A stretch of DNA of 16,172 nucleotides. Source: an uncultured Hyphomonadaceae bacterium. Its GTDB lineage: Bacteria; Pseudomonadota; Alphaproteobacteria; Caulobacterales; Hyphomonadaceae. Positions 15,513 to 16,172 of this stretch are shown in pieces. The notes under the pieces are model-generated. The model ran no database searches. It had not been told where the DNA came from and was given only the letters and a program-made list of their open reading frames with translations. The translations under genes were made by a program, and so were the position numbers. Numbering within the stretch: position 1 is the stretch's first letter; each line of letters starts with the position of its first letter. The stretch covers positions 1 to 16,172 of the forward strand of contig CALLCD010000006.1 in assembly GCA_938049795.1 (NCBI GenBank), read 5' to 3'.

Positions 15513-15536
15513 CGGAGGCAAATCGCTTTGCCTCCG
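15513..15536 (-). terminator. Terminator of the MarR-family gene
   Basis: CGGAGGCAAA-TCGC-TTTGCCTCCG is a perfect 10-bp stem with a 4-base loop, 30 bp past the stop of the minus-strand regulator gene. On the minus strand it is followed by TTTCGCGTTTTT, an interrupted T-run. This is a good factor-independent terminator. Confidence 0.8.
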
Positions 15537-15566
15537 CTCCAAAAGTTCGCTCGATAGCTCTAAAGC

Positions 15567-16058
15567 CTACAGGCGATACCGGATCTGGTCAGACCAGAAA
15601 CGCTCGAGCCGCGAAACCGTCTTGTTCAAATGGTTCAGATCATCGTGACGCACACTGGCGGTTGGCTCAAGCGCCACAGCCTGCTTGTCAAAAAGGCTCT
15701 CAACGCGCTTGCGCACTTTCAGGCCACGCTCGGTCAACGACAAATGTACGGTCCGTTTGTCCACTTTCGAGCGAACCTGATTGAGGTAACCGCCCTCTTG
15801 AAGCTTTTTCACGTTATAAGACAAGCTTGTACCGGCAAATGCACCGCGAGCCCGCAGAGCCGAAGCTGGCGTCTCGTCTTCGCCAATTTCATAAATCAGA
15901 AGCGCTTGAACGCCGGTCAGATTCCGCTCACCGCTGCGCTCGAGATCGTCCTTGACGACATCATGTAACCGGCGGTGCGCCTGCTCAAGTAAAGACAAAG
16001 ACTTCAGAAAAGAGTCCGCAACTGTAGTCGCAGTTTCCTGCGCTGTATTCGTATTCAT
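15567..16058 (-). CDS. MarR-family transcriptional regulator (LdtR-like)
   Basis: This is a winged-helix repressor of 163 residues from the ATG at 16058. The recognition region runs NLTGVQALLIYEIG, then TPASALRARGAFAGTSLSYN, VKKLQEGGYL, and the wing VRSKVDKRTVHLSLTERG, with the DxR-x3-L-x-LT MarR signature. An N-terminal helix (SFLKSLSLLEQAHRRLHDVV) and a C-terminal helix (about 128-163) would form the dimer interface. The VKKLQEGGYL / SYN pattern recalls LdtR-type regulators of rhizobia and Liberibacter, which control L,D-transpeptidases; that is a recollection, not a test. The ligand is unknown. Start choices are GTG 16070, ATG 16064 and ATG 16058; the last has GAGTGG about 8 bases upstream. 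It is followed by a terminator. The first operator half-site overlaps the upstream start codon, suggesting autoregulation. Confidence 0.88.
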   Translation of the reverse strand: MNTNTAQETATTVADSFLKSLSLLEQAHRRLHDVVKDDLERSGERNLTGVQALLIYEIGEDETPASALRARGAFAGTSLSYNVKKLQEGGYLNQVRSKVDKRTVHLSLTERGLKVRKRVESLFDKQAVALEPTASVRHDDLNHLNKTVSRLERFWSDQIRYRL

Positions 16059-16068
16059 ATCCATCACC

Positions 16069-16106
16069 ACTCAACTATTTCACTCAACTTTTGTTGTAGT
16101 TTGAGT
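16069..16106. promoter_or_regulatory. Candidate autoregulatory operator of the MarR gene
   Basis: ACTCAA occurs at 16069-16074 and 16082-16087 in direct orientation, 13 bp apart, and TTGAGT (its inverse) at 16101-16106. The last two form a dyad ACTCAA-N13-TTGAGT around an inner CAAC-TTTT-GTTG (16084-16095 region). This lies immediately upstream of the regulator's start, where MarR proteins commonly bind to repress themselves. Confidence 0.5.
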
Positions 16107-16172
16107 AGATATAGAACATTTCTCCTAATAATTTGCTAACCCTATGATTTATTTGAGAAAGTTAATAATACC

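Noticed and set aside
16084..16119. Possible 11-residue leader peptide upstream of the MarR gene, preceded by AGGAG
   Set aside because: The AGGAG is only 2 bases from the ATG, too close for efficient initiation, and the frame overlaps the candidate operator.

Overview
The window looks like chromosomal DNA from an alphaproteobacterium of the Caulobacter-like (Caulobacterales / Hyphomonadaceae-type) group. The evidence is the dimorphic cell-cycle gene set: a divK-pleD operon, a clear MipZ division-site ATPase, and TTAA-N7-TTAA (CtrA-type) and GANTC (CcrM-type) motifs in promoter regions. The DNA is GC-rich with strongly C-ending codons. The species cannot be named from the sequence alone. I see no phage, transposon, CRISPR array or tRNA/rRNA gene, and gene density is high.

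Layout, left to right. (1) 1-1427: the 5' end of a long-chain acyl-CoA synthetase on the minus strand, divergent from tesB (acyl-CoA thioesterase II). (2) 1538-4961: rpmG (ribosomal protein L33), then the convergent divK-pleD operon (DivK response regulator and PleD diguanylate cyclase, 4-bp overlap), divergent from a Pol IV gene (dinB) with an N-terminal zinc-ribbon-like extension. (3) 5014-6708: a lipoprotein amidohydrolase (YtcJ-like), followed by a run of four hairpins. (4) 6922-9720: an isobutyryl-CoA-dehydrogenase-like acyl-CoA dehydrogenase on the minus strand, divergent from a GNAT acetyltransferase and hemB (metal-site type without the zinc cysteines). (5) 9721-12878: a regulatory region with a perfect CtrA box, then a two-unit M16 zinc metalloprotease lipoprotein ending at a strong bidirectional terminator. 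(6) 12970-14351: mipZ, preceded by an uncharacterised 154-residue gene, probably in one operon. (7) 14416-15285: panC, divergent from that operon. (8) 15286-16172: a cluster of dispersed intergenic repeats, a terminator, and a MarR-family regulator (LdtR-like) with a candidate autoregulatory operator.

How the genes fit together. Two cell-cycle modules lie about 10 kb apart. DivK and PleD control CtrA activity and c-di-GMP during the swarmer-to-stalked transition; MipZ positions FtsZ. CtrA-like sites lie upstream of divK, of the uncharacterised gene-mipZ pair, and of the M16 protease; the last is a perfect consensus match. The other genes are housekeeping (haem, pantothenate, ribosome, translesion synthesis) or lipid/branched-chain acyl-CoA metabolism. 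I found no obvious new multi-gene system. The best leads are the unknown gene upstream of mipZ, the N-terminal extension on MipZ, and the CtrA box in front of an envelope protease. Several gene starts were moved inward from the longest reading frame on the basis of ribosome binding sites, signal peptides or family length.
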